The notes: generated by a model not told the origin, from the sequence alone. Positions 8,755 through 18,369 are shown, numbered from the stretch's first letter. The stretch: DNA of 64,000 nt from Membranihabitans maritimus (GCF_021729145.1 NZ_JAJSLW010000010.1:62001-126000); one strand, 5' to 3'. Numbers and translations are program-made.

Positions 8755-10070
8755 TGGATTACGGTTCTCTTTATAGATGCTCCCATCTTATTTAATCGCC
8801 CATCAATGTTCTGGTATCCTCTGTCGATCTGTTGAATATTATGTATAATACTTTCGCCTTCAGCGGACATAGCGGCAATTAATAGTGATACTCCAGCCCG
8901 GATATCCGGAGAGCTCATTTCAATGCCTCTTAGGGTGGAAGCCCTGTCAAGTCCAATAACCGTAGCGCGATGCGGATCACAAAGTATGATTTGGGCTCCC
9001 ATATCTATAAGTTTATCCACAAAAAATAAACGGCTTTCAAACATTTTTTGATGAATCAGAATACTTCCCTTTGCTTGTGTGGCCACCACGAGAATTATAC
9101 TCATTAAGTCAGGTGTAAACCCCGGCCAGGGACTATCGTATATGGTGAGTATAGATCCATCAATAAAGGTTTGGATTTCATAGGGTTGTGATCCAAAAAC
9201 TTTAAGTTGTTTTTCTTTGATTTCCAGGGCGATACCCAGTCTTTCAAATGTTTGTGGGATAATTCCCAGTTGATTAGGCTCTATTCCATCAATCGTGATA
9301 TCTGATTGTGTCATAGCTGCCATTCCAATAAAACTTCCAATTTCTATCATATCCGGTAAAACCGAGTGTTCTGCTGTACCCAGTTGTTCTACCCCGGAAA
9401 TGGTGAGCATATTGGATCCAATGCCCTGAATCCTGGCACCCATCTTGACCAATAGTTTACATAATTGCTGGACATATGGTTCACAAGCTGCATTGTAAAT
9501 GGTTGTTTTACCCGGAGTAAGTACTGCAGCCATTAACAAATTGGCTGTACCTGTTACCGAAATTTCATCCATTAAAATAAAGTCGCCCTTAAGCTTTGTA
9601 CCAGAAAGGTAATAACTATCCTGTACTTCGTCATATTCTACAGTAGCTCCCAGTTTGAGAAACCCATTTATGTGGGTATCTATTCTTCGTCTGCCAATTT
9701 TATCACCTCCAGGTTTGGGAATGTATGCTTTTTTATAACGGCTCAAAAGAGGACCAAGTAACATGACAGAACCACGGATTCTGCGGGCATCCTCATAGTA
9801 TTTAGGACTAAATAAATAATCCAGGTCCAGGTCACTTGCCTGAAATTCGTATTTTGAGGGAGTTATTGTTGAAATTTTCACTCCTAACCCTTTGAGTAGA
9901 GAAAGCATTTTGTCAACATCTACAATTCCCGGTATATTATCTACAGTAATTTTTTCAGGGGTTAGCAAGACTGCGCTGAGAATTTGCAATACTTCGTTTT
10001 TCGCCCCCTGTGGTTGAATGATACCCTTGAGCGTTTGTCCGCCTTTTACAATGAATGATTCTGCTTGCAT
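8751..10070 (-). CDS. murA: UDP-N-acetylglucosamine 1-carboxyvinyltransferase MurA, Asp-type active site
   Basis: First committed enzyme of peptidoglycan synthesis; transfers enolpyruvate from PEP to UDP-GlcNAc in the cytoplasm. The EPSP-synthase-like fold is evident from GAKNEVLQ near residues 22-29 (the Lys/Asn pair that binds substrate), the active-site loop at 118-132, and the C-terminal IDRGYQNIDGRL. In the loop the residue that is Cys115 in E. coli is Asp123 (PGGDKIGRR), a form that works but is not alkylated by fosfomycin. Length of 439 residues is normal. It is followed on the strand by nothing and preceded at 9 bases by the DUF4290 gene, so the two probably share a transcript. Confidence 0.96.
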   Translation of the reverse strand: MQAESFIVKGGQTLKGIIQPQGAKNEVLQILSAVLLTPEKITVDNIPGIVDVDKMLSLLKGLGVKISTITPSKYEFQASDLDLDYLFSPKYYEDARRIRGSVMLLGPLLSRYKKAYIPKPGGDKIGRRRIDTHINGFLKLGATVEYDEVQDSYYLSGTKLKGDFILMDEISVTGTANLLMAAVLTPGKTTIYNAACEPYVQQLCKLLVKMGARIQGIGSNMLTISGVEQLGTAEHSVLPDMIEIGSFIGMAAMTQSDITIDGIEPNQLGIIPQTFERLGIALEIKEKQLKVFGSQPYEIQTFIDGSILTIYDSPWPGFTPDLMSIILVVATQAKGSILIHQKMFESRLFFVDKLIDMGAQIILCDPHRATVIGLDRASTLRGIEMSSPDIRAGVSLLIAAMSAEGESIIHNIQQIDRGYQNIDGRLNKMGASIKRTVIQ

Positions 10071-10079
10071 TGGATTTAG

Positions 10080-10718
10080 TTATTTTCGTCTGCGGCGGTT
10101 ACTTTTTCCTCTATTTTGGTTGCGAGATTTCTTCCTGGTGGAGCTAGTAGTATTGGTATGACGTAGCGCATCAAAATCAATTTCTTTCAAATCGTCGGTT
10201 ATTTTACCATCCGTAATACCCTGGATATCATTTTTAATAATTTCATCATTTACAAATTGCTCTTTGTGCCAGGTTTTGTAAGCCATTTTCATATAAGATC
10301 CGATCAGCTTAATATATTCTGTTTTATGTGCCGGATTTTCCATTTTTTCGGCCTTGGCCAGCATCCTTTGAACATTTTGCCCGTAATGTTTAAAATTTAT
10401 ATCCATTTGGGGATATTCCATTGGCTCATGGATAAACAATTCTTCCGTGTTACTTACTTCAATATTCTTTGGCAATTTAACGTCCAGACGATTGTCTGCA
10501 ATATAAAATAAGTGTTTCCATGCCTTTTGATACGGATCTCCACTGGATTTGGAAGTGTTGGACATGGAAATCAGGATTTTTACAATTTCCTCAGCTACTT
10601 TTTGCCTTTTATCTGCATCCTCAATTGTAATAGCGTAATCAACCAAATTCTGGATGTGCCTGCCGTATTCCGGAATGCGTATGTCTTGATTTATAGTGTT
10701 GTATTGGAAATTGTACAT
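10080..10718 (-). CDS. DUF4290 family protein
   Basis: A soluble, mostly helical 212-residue protein with the DUF4290 signature near the N-terminus (IRIPEYGRHIQNLVDYA) and a strongly basic tail (KKSRNQNRGKSNRRRRK) that suggests nucleic-acid or ribosome contact. The family is restricted to Bacteroidota and often sits next to murA, as here with a 9-base gap. No function is established. The basic tail is a direct observation; an RNA- or DNA-binding role is inference. Confidence 0.85.
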   Translation of the reverse strand: MYNFQYNTINQDIRIPEYGRHIQNLVDYAITIEDADKRQKVAEEIVKILISMSNTSKSSGDPYQKAWKHLFYIADNRLDVKLPKNIEVSNTEELFIHEPMEYPQMDINFKHYGQNVQRMLAKAEKMENPAHKTEYIKLIGSYMKMAYKTWHKEQFVNDEIIKNDIQGITDGKITDDLKEIDFDALRHTNTTSSTRKKSRNQNRGKSNRRRRK

Positions 10719-10731
10719 TCGATTTATTTAA

Positions 10732-12084
10732 TTATTCGTTAATGGTACTGTAGTCTACTTTTATTTTTGGACGCAACAATGGATCTTCAGCACCTGGACC
10801 ATATATGACAGAACGACGAATCCGGTTTACATCTTGTGGCGTAGTAATAATATATATAACATTATCTACTTTCCCATCTACCATGCGCTGAAAATGATGA
10901 GTTATATTCATTTTATAAGATGTTTTTGCTCCATTTTCAGCTTCATTTTCCTGACGTACGCCTCCAAAAAAAGTACGGTAAAGGTTATCTGAAAGATATT
11001 GTCCAATATCAGAAATTACATTTCTGCTACCTAATTCATCACCGGTGGTGGCAAAAATATGTTCTGCCGGCAAATAGATTGTGGTATCATCGGTTGGATG
11101 TCCGGCAATCCCCCAGTCCAACTCCACATTATTGATGATAGCGCCCTGATAGTTAGAAAGGTCATTAAAGGTCAATTTTACTCCAATATTTCCAGGTTGT
11201 AAAAACAGGTAGTCGGGATCTACAGAAGGGGTTTCTAGATAGTCTTCGGCAATACTGCCCTCCAGATTATGGTTGATGGAGGTGAAATGCGGAACCGAAC
11301 TACTGAAGTTTAACCTAGCTGTTTTTTGTTCATCCTCTACTGTGTAATGTAATTCTACACCCCCGATAGTTGTTACATTAGAGTTAAGAGTAAACAGCAA
11401 GCCACCATCAAATGATCCTTCACGAGGTGTTATGGAAAGGCCTTGAAATTCTTCGAGGAAGTCAATTACGTTATTTGTAACCGTAGTGTCCAGTGAAAGA
11501 ATTTTTTCCCCGAATTTTTCATTTAAGGGTATTTTGATATGAGGGTATAAAGTTTCAGAAGAATCCACGACAATTTCCTCCGTAGGATTTGGGTAAAAGG
11601 TTAATGTCCCCAACAATTCAGAACCTTTTTGGAATTTGTCTACAGTGTATATTTCATTGGGAATTTCCTCGTTTTGCAATTCGTATACATCTATAGTTTG
11701 TTGTTGTTCGTAATTGCCATACGGCGCAAAATTGGAATCATATGCCAGATAGAAAAAAGCCGAATCAAAGGAAGCCCCTTCAAAGTTGTATGAGTTTCCA
11801 GGAACCAACTGGGCATTAAGTTCGTATTGTACTTCCCCGAATATGGGATCTTGAAACCGGGCAATTAAATGTTGTAAAGGAGAATAAGTACCTCCTTCAG
11901 CATTCTGAAAGGCTATAAAAGAATCTCTTTTTATATTCTCAAAAGAAATGTCCAGTGCCGTATCGGTAATGATTTGCAATTTGCCATCATCAACAAGTCC
12001 TGAACCTACATCTTCGAATTTGGTGCAGGCATTTAGCATTATCCCTAAAGAGATAACTGTCAAAAGGCTTTTGATTATTTTCAT
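10732..12084 (-). CDS. DUF4270 family lipoprotein
   Basis: A 450-residue exported protein: N-terminal signal with a lipobox ending LNACTKFED (Cys at about residue 20), then GSGLVDDGKLQIITDTA, the usual opening of DUF4270. The rest is predicted beta-rich, without enzyme motifs. Family members are surface or periplasmic lipoproteins of Bacteroidota with no known activity. It lies 13 bases before the DUF4290 gene and 21 bases after the glycogen-synthase-like gene, so murA, DUF4290, DUF4270 and that gene read as one leftward operon. Confidence 0.85.
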   Translation of the reverse strand: MKIIKSLLTVISLGIMLNACTKFEDVGSGLVDDGKLQIITDTALDISFENIKRDSFIAFQNAEGGTYSPLQHLIARFQDPIFGEVQYELNAQLVPGNSYNFEGASFDSAFFYLAYDSNFAPYGNYEQQQTIDVYELQNEEIPNEIYTVDKFQKGSELLGTLTFYPNPTEEIVVDSSETLYPHIKIPLNEKFGEKILSLDTTVTNNVIDFLEEFQGLSITPREGSFDGGLLFTLNSNVTTIGGVELHYTVEDEQKTARLNFSSSVPHFTSINHNLEGSIAEDYLETPSVDPDYLFLQPGNIGVKLTFNDLSNYQGAIINNVELDWGIAGHPTDDTTIYLPAEHIFATTGDELGSRNVISDIGQYLSDNLYRTFFGGVRQENEAENGAKTSYKMNITHHFQRMVDGKVDNVIYIITTPQDVNRIRRSVIYGPGAEDPLLRPKIKVDYSTINE

Positions 12085-12105
12085 AAATGAAATTAAAATT
12101 CCTTG

Positions 12106-12948
12106 TTATTCAGGTGCTTTTTCACCTTCTTCTTCCTTTTCAAATAAATTATTATAAAAGACCATGTATTCCGAAAGTATTTCTTCTACATCTTCGGACT
12201 CGGGAAGGAATACTGGATGATCTTTATCGTCCAATAGGTCTGCTACTTCTTCCTTTAGTTCGGGCTTGCCGAGAATAGTAGCATCTGCATAATTCAATGC
12301 ACCGTGATGTAAGTTTAGTCCAGTGCCATTTAGATAAGCATTCAAATCTCCTTCGTCAAGATTATTAATGGATGCTTTTTCCAGGAATCTATCTTCCAAT
12401 GTATTCTCAAAAGGACTACTGTATATAGAATACACTACTTTGGAATTGGTGAAAATGGGATCGTTTTTATACGCCTTTTTTAAATAAAGGGGAATTAAAC
12501 TCGTCATCCAACCGTGACAATGAATAAGGTCTGGGGGCCATCCAAATTTTCGCACTGTCTCCATTACTCCTTTACAGAAAAAGACCATGCGTTCTGCATT
12601 GTCACTGAAAGGATTTCCTTCCTTATCTTCAAAGATCATTTTACGACGGAAAAACTCATCATTGTCCAGGAAATAGACTTGAAGCCGGGCTCCCGGAAGT
12701 GATGCCACTTTTATAATTAATGGATAATCGTCTTCATCCACAATTATATTCATACCTGATAAACGAACAACTTCGTGCAATCGATGCCTTCTTTCATTTA
12801 TTGTACCGAATCTAGGCATTAATATTCGGATGTCCATTCCTTGTTTCTGTATGTATGAAGGTAACTGCCTGACAATTTTTGAAACAATACTCAGATTTGT
12901 ATAAGGCTCCATTTCCTGAGTAACGATCAAGACTTTTTTCTTACTCAT
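12106..12948 (-). CDS. Short glycogen/starch-synthase-like protein (N-terminal GT-B domain only)
   Basis: I start the gene at the ATG at 12948 (MSKKKVLIVTQEMEPY); the in-frame extension upstream is not protein-like. The roughly 280 residues correspond to the N-terminal Rossmann domain of GT5 starch synthases. The C-terminal nucleotide-sugar domain is absent, and the Lys-x-Gly-Gly motif expected after the first strand is replaced by TNLSIVSK. Such short proteins are widespread in Bacteroidota and are annotated glycogen synthase by homology. With half the catalytic cleft missing, ordinary glycogen synthesis by this protein alone is unlikely. First gene of the leftward run to murA. Confidence 0.8.
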   Translation of the reverse strand: MSKKKVLIVTQEMEPYTNLSIVSKIVRQLPSYIQKQGMDIRILMPRFGTINERRHRLHEVVRLSGMNIIVDEDDYPLIIKVASLPGARLQVYFLDNDEFFRRKMIFEDKEGNPFSDNAERMVFFCKGVMETVRKFGWPPDLIHCHGWMTSLIPLYLKKAYKNDPIFTNSKVVYSIYSSPFENTLEDRFLEKASINNLDEGDLNAYLNGTGLNLHHGALNYADATILGKPELKEEVADLLDDKDHPVFLPESEDVEEILSEYMVFYNNLFEKEEEGEKAPE

Positions 12949-13206
12949 TATCCCGTCTTTTAATTCAAATAGCTTAGAGTTTGCAAAAATACAAAAAAAA
13001 TAAGTACTATTGTAAGATTTGTTTAGTTTTCGACAGTTTGACAATTCTTCTTTAGAATGCTTTGCTTTTGATTCATCATCATTTTTGTGCGATTGAGTCC
13101 CTGAATATTTCGTGATTTAGTAATGAAATGGATGATCGCGAAACGATTTAATTGCATTTTTTTACAAGTACTAAAATCTGATAAACTAATTTTCCTGATT
13201 GTAATT

Positions 13207-14457
13207 TTATCCGCTTACGGCTTGCATGAGAATAGCACAAACAATAGCAAAATAAGTTCCCATTGCATACCCCATAACGGCCATTATAACTCCTACTGCA
13301 GATAGCGAAGGACTAAAAGCACTGGCTACAATCGGGGCAGAAGCGGCTCCTCCTACATTAGCCTGTGAGCCCACTGCTACAAAAAAGAAAGGTGCCTTGA
13401 TTAATTTTGCAACCATTAAAAGCGAAATAATATGGACCAGCATCCAAATCCCTCCGAGTAGAAATAGTCCCGGATTTTTGAATATTTCCTGAAAATCCAT
13501 TTTCATGCCGATGGTAGCTACCAGGATATAGATAAAAATGGTACCCCACTTAGACGCACCGACACCTTCAAGTTCTCTCAAACGAGTGAAAGAAAGTCCC
13601 AAGCCCAGTGTAGTGGCTATAACTATAATCCAGAAAAAACCCGAAACTAACGATTGTAAATTCATGGATTGAAATGTGGATTTATGCATTTCCATCCACG
13701 GAAGAATAATATCTGATCCTGCATGCGACAAAGCTACCCCTCCGAAGGCTATTCCCAGTAGTATGAATAATTGTGTAACCGAGGGAATTTTTTCAATTGA
13801 GGAGCGGTAATTGTCCAGTTTTTCCCTTAACTCCTCTATTGCGGTAGAATCTGCTTTTAGCCACCGGTCAATTTTTTTTGTAATTCCTGCTCCATATAAC
13901 AACACGGCCATCCATATATTGGCGACAATAATATCCACTACCACCATGGAACTAAAAACAAGGTCACTTACTTTATAAATTTCCTTCATGGCTGTTTGAT
14001 TCGCACCACCACCAATCCAGCTACCCGCTATGGTCGACATACCTCTCCATAGTTCATCAGGGGAAATATTGAGCAGGTTAGGAAATAAGTAATTGATAAT
14101 TAGAATCGAAACAGGTCCCCCCAAGACAATACCAAATGTAGCGGTGATAAACATAATCAAGGCTTTGGGGCCCAGATTGATAAGGCCTTTGAAGTCGATA
14201 TTTAGGCATAGGAGTACCAAAGCTGCCGGCAGGAGGTATCTTGAGCTCATATAATATAAACTAGAATCATCGTCCCCAATCAGTTTAAAAGGCCACACTA
14301 GTATAGCAGGGATAAAGTAACAAAGCAATAGCGGTGGGAAGATGGTATAAAACTTCTTCCAAAAGGGTGTTTCAAATTGGGAAGTGTAAAAAACAAGGGC
14401 TAATACGATTATTAAAATACCTAAGACTACTGCGTCGTTTGTAAAAACTGATTCCAT
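13207..14457 (-). CDS. DUF819 family membrane protein
   Basis: A 416-residue polytopic protein with about eleven hydrophobic helices and glycine-rich breaks (SWIGGGANQTAMKEI, SQANVGGAASAPIVASAF) that are characteristic of DUF819, the YjcL-type group of putative transporters related to secondary carriers with two inverted halves. The substrate is unknown. A charged loop near residues 195-220 separates the halves. It is a separate leftward gene 50 bases downstream of the DUF4412-like gene; co-transcription is possible. Confidence 0.85.
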   Translation of the reverse strand: MESVFTNDAVVLGILIIVLALVFYTSQFETPFWKKFYTIFPPLLLCYFIPAILVWPFKLIGDDDSSLYYMSSRYLLPAALVLLCLNIDFKGLINLGPKALIMFITATFGIVLGGPVSILIINYLFPNLLNISPDELWRGMSTIAGSWIGGGANQTAMKEIYKVSDLVFSSMVVVDIIVANIWMAVLLYGAGITKKIDRWLKADSTAIEELREKLDNYRSSIEKIPSVTQLFILLGIAFGGVALSHAGSDIILPWMEMHKSTFQSMNLQSLVSGFFWIIVIATTLGLGLSFTRLRELEGVGASKWGTIFIYILVATIGMKMDFQEIFKNPGLFLLGGIWMLVHIISLLMVAKLIKAPFFFVAVGSQANVGGAASAPIVASAFSPSLSAVGVIMAVMGYAMGTYFAIVCAILMQAVSG

Positions 14458-14510
14458 GTAAGACAGACTTTAGATTTCTTAAGAGGATGTAAAATGTAAA
14501 ACCTAAGTAA

Positions 14511-15233
14511 TTACTGACCTGAAAACTGCTTGAGCATAGAAGGATCCATGGCTTTATATTCTTCTCCTTTAGGCACTTCGACTAAATGAGGAGAAAAGGT
14601 TTCTTTAAGCTCTATCACCTGCATGGTATAGGTGAATCCCGGGAATTGATAATTCATACTCAAAGGAAAGCCCTTCACCTGGTTCCCTTCTGTATCCACA
14701 AAGGCATTTTGATTAAATAAACCCTCAGCATCTTCGATATTGATATCTTCGGTAATGTAAACATTTATAGTTCCTTTCATCCCACGTTGTGTAAATTCAC
14801 TGGTAATAAGATAGCAGTTATAGCCCAGGATTGTCTTAGTTTGGTCTTTTTTTATTGTGAAATCATTACCGCCCTGATTTTGCATATTCCCTACCATGTT
14901 GGAAAATTGATCTTCTTTTAGGTCAGCCTTGAACTTTTGTCCCATCATACTCATAAATACTTTTCTGGAATCATTCTTTTTGTCTACTACGAATTTAGTA
15001 TCCATCATGGAGCCCATCGTCATATTGCCGAGCATCTTTGATTCATTGAATGTCCATTTCATTTCCAGGCTTTTCATCATTTCCAATGCTTGTGCTCCCT
15101 GATCTGAGGTGGCATTTGATTGGGTGACAGCCCAGGTAAGTGTAGCTTCTTTTATTGTTTTTTGTGCTGATAAACTATTTGTTGTCGTAATGAAAAAAAG
15201 TGCAATGGATAAAAAAATATAGATCTTCCTCAT
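14511..15233 (-). CDS. Secreted DUF4412-like protein
   Basis: A 240-residue protein with a signal peptide (residues 1-23, ending LSAQK) and a mature part rich in Met and Gln. The pattern of strands around KTILGYNCYLITSEF, where a short Gly-Tyr-x-Cys motif precedes the second half, matches DUF4412 and related lipoprotein-carrier-like (LolA-fold) proteins of Bacteroidota. No catalytic residue is apparent. It probably lies in the periplasm; its ligand is unknown. The name is from memory of the family pattern and is moderately sure. Confidence 0.6.
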   Translation of the reverse strand: MRKIYIFLSIALFFITTTNSLSAQKTIKEATLTWAVTQSNATSDQGAQALEMMKSLEMKWTFNESKMLGNMTMGSMMDTKFVVDKKNDSRKVFMSMMGQKFKADLKEDQFSNMVGNMQNQGGNDFTIKKDQTKTILGYNCYLITSEFTQRGMKGTINVYITEDINIEDAEGLFNQNAFVDTEGNQVKGFPLSMNYQFPGFTYTMQVIELKETFSPHLVEVPKGEEYKAMDPSMLKQFSGQ

Positions 15234-15762
15234 CTCAGTGGTAAATTTTTATTTTGAAGTGATTTAATGATGATTTTATTTTTGGTATCCGACCTGGTAA
15301 TATTTTTTTCAATTTTTTTTTGTTCTTTAACCTAAATAAGCGTCTGGCTTGAAGGTCGGATTAATTCCAATCATTTGAAATTCAACTATAAATCACGACA
15401 TAAAGTTAAATACTATTTTCTTACACTCAATATAAATGAATTTTTTGATAAGAGGTAGTTTGACCTTTCGTAAAGGGGAGAATCTGGAGCAATGTGAAAA
15501 TAATTGTTTCAATTGGTGCTGTATTCAAATTTCAATGCAACTTGTTGAACAAGAAATCAAATAATAGAAATAATATAGTTAGTCTCTGTGCACTTTTATA
15601 TAATTTTTGCATGTAAGGGATATCCTCCATAAACGGGATTTTCCTATGGGGGTATGGTGCCTTTGGGGAGAATAAATTTAACCGATAAATCAATTGGTGC
15701 AATAGAATCTATAAATATCAATTCCTTGGCATGACGAAGAATTATATATCTTTACATTAACT
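15234..15762. other. Divergent intergenic region ahead of dnaX
   Basis: About 530 bases between the leftward DUF4412-like gene and dnaX. No coding sequence is recognised. It holds a perfect short palindrome, CTTGTT-G-AACAAG (15541-15553), and an 11-base direct repeat TCAATTGGTGC (near 15508 and 15689). Their roles are unknown. Confidence 0.45.
15726..15754 (+). promoter_or_regulatory. Probable dnaX promoter
   Basis: TTG at 15726-15728 and TATCTTTA at 15747-15754, 18 bases apart, approach the Bacteroidota consensus TTG-N19-TAnnTTTG. Transcription would start about 5-8 bases further on, giving an almost leaderless dnaX message. Confidence 0.4.
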
Positions 15763-17571
15763 ATGAATCAATTTGTCGTATCGGCTAGAAAATACAGACC
15801 TACGCAATTCAAGGAAGTAGTGGGTCAGGAACATATTACACAGACTCTTAAGAATGCTATAAGGCAGCAGAAACTTGCCCATTCGTTTTTGTTTTGTGGC
15901 CCCCGGGGGGTTGGAAAAACAACAACTGCCCGTATTTTAGCAAAGGCCATAAACTGCCAGGATCCAGGTTCAGAAGTTGAGCCATGCGGTAAATGTGAAT
16001 CGTGTGTTTCATTCCAGAATCAAAATTCAATGAACATTCTGGAGATGGACGGAGCATCTAATAATTCCGTAGAAAATATAAGGAACTTAATTGAGCAAGT
16101 GCGAATTCCTCCGGCGCATGGAGATTATAAACTTTTTATAATCGATGAGGTTCATATGCTGTCTGCTTCGGCTTTTAATGCTTTTTTGAAGACACTCGAA
16201 GAACCTCCTTCACACGCTATTTTCATTTTGGCAACAACGGAAAAGCATAAAATTTTACCGACAATCCTTTCCCGTTGTCAAATATATGATTTCAAAAGAA
16301 TTCAGGTTCGGGAGATAGTTTCTCACCTTCAAAGTATATGCCAAAGCGAAAATATTGACTTTGAAGAGGAGGCATTGCATGTAATTGCTGAAAAAGCGGA
16401 TGGAGCGCTTAGGGATGCTTTGTCTATGTTTGATAGAATTGCAAGTTTTGCAGAAGGTCGACTATCATATGAAAAAGTAATTAAGCAATTAAATATTCTA
16501 GATTACGATTACTATTTCAAATTTGTAGATCAATTAATGGTTGGTGATTTAGGGGCAATTTATTTGCTATTTGATGATGTGCTTTCGCGAGGTTTTGATG
16601 CTCATGTTTTTTTACTGGGGCTTCAAGAACACTTCAGACAATTGTTAATGATTCAACTGGACAAAACGGAGGCTTTGGTTGATGCTGTGGGAAATCTCAA
16701 AGAAAAGTACATAAGACAGGCGGCACAAGTGGAGCGAGATTTTATACTTACGGCACTGGATTTGGCTAATGCCTGTGATGTGAATTATAGAATGGCTCAG
16801 AATAAAAGATTACATGTGGAAATAGCGTTAATGAAAATAGCCTATTTCAAAAATGTAAAGGCTATGAGAACTGATTTGAATGAAATAAGTGAAGAGCCTG
16901 CAAAAAAAAAAGTTAATCCGGTAGCGGGTAATGAATCTCAAAATATCTCAGTAGAATCCAGGGAAAATGACGTTCCAGAAGTTCCAACTGTTAAATCCGA
17001 ACCAGATCAGAAAGCTACGGAGAACATTTCGGTAGAAGGTGCTGAGAAAAGGAGTATCCAAAAGGGGATTGAAAAAAGGGCCCCCACTCCTGTAAAAAAA
17101 CAGTCTGCGGGAAAACATGTTTTGCCTAAGCTCAATAATTTGAGTAACATAAAAGCAGACATAGAAAAGGAAAATAATAAAGGTGAAGCAGTAAAAGATA
17201 ATGAAGTTTTGAAAGCTGAAATTAATGCTTCCTGGAAAGAATTTAGAGAATCACATTCTTCACCTTCATTGCGATCATTCATGGAAGATTCTTTACTCGA
17301 ATTAGTAGGGGATCAGTTAATTGTGAGAGTGAGTTCACAGTTGGCAAAGTCTTCTATTCTGGAACAGCGTGAACTGTTCGAAAATATTCGGAGTGTGTCA
17401 GGTCCAAGAAACATACAAATAAAATTTGAAATAGAGGAATCTGAGTCACAAGATGAATCAAATGAAAGCCCTCTTATTACTCCCCAGGATAAGTTCAATG
17501 CACTGCGGGAAAAGAATCCAAAGCTCGATATGTTTGTTAAGACGTTAAATTTGAAAATTGATTCGGATTAA
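15763..17571 (+). CDS. dnaX: DNA polymerase III subunit gamma/tau
   Basis: ATPase of the clamp loader, which opens and loads the sliding clamp and holds polymerase cores together. The AAA+ features are complete: Walker A GPRGVGKT at residues 46-53, the zinc-binding cysteines 65, 75, 78 and 81, and the Walker B DEVH at 128-131. Sensor and lid regions follow to about residue 360. A Lys/Glu-rich linker (about 370-475) leads to a C-terminal domain (about 480-602) that likely binds polymerase alpha. I see no A-run plus hairpin of the kind that makes a shorter gamma form in E. coli, although an eight-A run occurs at the start of the linker (about 16902). Confidence 0.96.
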   Translation: MNQFVVSARKYRPTQFKEVVGQEHITQTLKNAIRQQKLAHSFLFCGPRGVGKTTTARILAKAINCQDPGSEVEPCGKCESCVSFQNQNSMNILEMDGASNNSVENIRNLIEQVRIPPAHGDYKLFIIDEVHMLSASAFNAFLKTLEEPPSHAIFILATTEKHKILPTILSRCQIYDFKRIQVREIVSHLQSICQSENIDFEEEALHVIAEKADGALRDALSMFDRIASFAEGRLSYEKVIKQLNILDYDYYFKFVDQLMVGDLGAIYLLFDDVLSRGFDAHVFLLGLQEHFRQLLMIQLDKTEALVDAVGNLKEKYIRQAAQVERDFILTALDLANACDVNYRMAQNKRLHVEIALMKIAYFKNVKAMRTDLNEISEEPAKKKVNPVAGNESQNISVESRENDVPEVPTVKSEPDQKATENISVEGAEKRSIQKGIEKRAPTPVKKQSAGKHVLPKLNNLSNIKADIEKENNKGEAVKDNEVLKAEINASWKEFRESHSSPSLRSFMEDSLLELVGDQLIVRVSSQLAKSSILEQRELFENIRSVSGPRNIQIKFEIEESESQDESNESPLITPQDKFNALREKNPKLDMFVKTLNLKIDSD

Positions 17572-17642
17572 CTTCATTAATTTTTGGAATACTTTACTTA
17601 ACTCCTTTCTAAAAAACCATTCCATTTTATATTTTCACGCCG

Positions 17643-18359
17643 ATGAAAGAAAATCTTATTTTAGCCCCGGAAATGTTGCAGTCTTCTATCGATATATTTG
17701 GTTTAAGGGTTGATGAACCAGTTACGACTTTAACAGACCTGATGGTGTCTGCTGTCTGCTTATATGCATTTTTTCAGTTGAAAAGGTATAAGATTGATCA
17801 CAGGGTGTATATTTTATTTCGGGGTTATTTCCTATGTATGGCTATTTCTACTTTTATTGGTGGAATTGTCGGTCATGGATTTTTGTACGCTTTGGCTCCA
17901 CAATGGAAATTTTTGGGTTGGGGACTCAGTATGGTAGCAATTAACTTAATGGAACGAGTCATGATAGCGTATTCCCGTTCATTTATGCCACCGAAAGTCA
18001 CTTCTTTTTTCTCGATTTTTAATATTATAGAACTAATTGTTTTTGCCATTTTGGCTTTCACAACGTTGCAGTTTCGATATGTTGAAATTCATACTGCTTA
18101 CGGTTTGACAGTGTTTGTCTTCGGCTTTAGCTTATACCATTATTTTTGGAAAAAGAACAGGACAAGAATGATATCTTACCTTATGTGGTCTGTGGGATTT
18201 GCAGCTTGTGCTTCTGTTTTTTTTCTTACTAAAACGGGTGTAAGTGTTTGGTTTAATCACGTGGATATTAGCCATATTTTCCTTTGTTTATCTGCATATA
18301 TGTTTTTTCTTGCCTCCAAAAGGATGATGAGACAAATGGAGCCTTACGAAAATTCTTAA
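17643..18359 (+). CDS. Seven-helix membrane protein, CREST/ceramidase-like
   Basis: A 238-residue protein with about seven hydrophobic helices, 71 bases downstream of dnaX. I recognise no exact family. Scattered polar residues recall the CREST hydrolase group (alkaline ceramidases, PAQR receptors): TTLTDLM in the first helix, a His in GGIVGHGF, and HVDISHIFLCLSAY in the last helix, similar to the His-x3-His-plus-small-residue helix of that group, although the His spacing here is five. If the likeness holds, it would be a metal-dependent lipid amidase. The membrane topology is clear, the function is inference. Confidence 0.5.
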   Translation: MKENLILAPEMLQSSIDIFGLRVDEPVTTLTDLMVSAVCLYAFFQLKRYKIDHRVYILFRGYFLCMAISTFIGGIVGHGFLYALAPQWKFLGWGLSMVAINLMERVMIAYSRSFMPPKVTSFFSIFNIIELIVFAILAFTTLQFRYVEIHTAYGLTVFVFGFSLYHYFWKKNRTRMISYLMWSVGFAACASVFFLTKTGVSVWFNHVDISHIFLCLSAYMFFLASKRMMRQMEPYENS

Positions 18360-18369
18360 ATTCTTAAAA

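Noticed and set aside
16895-16912. Programmed frameshift in dnaX giving a gamma form
   Set aside because: There is an eight-A run near 16902, but I see no downstream stem or early stop in the shifted frame that I can support by eye.
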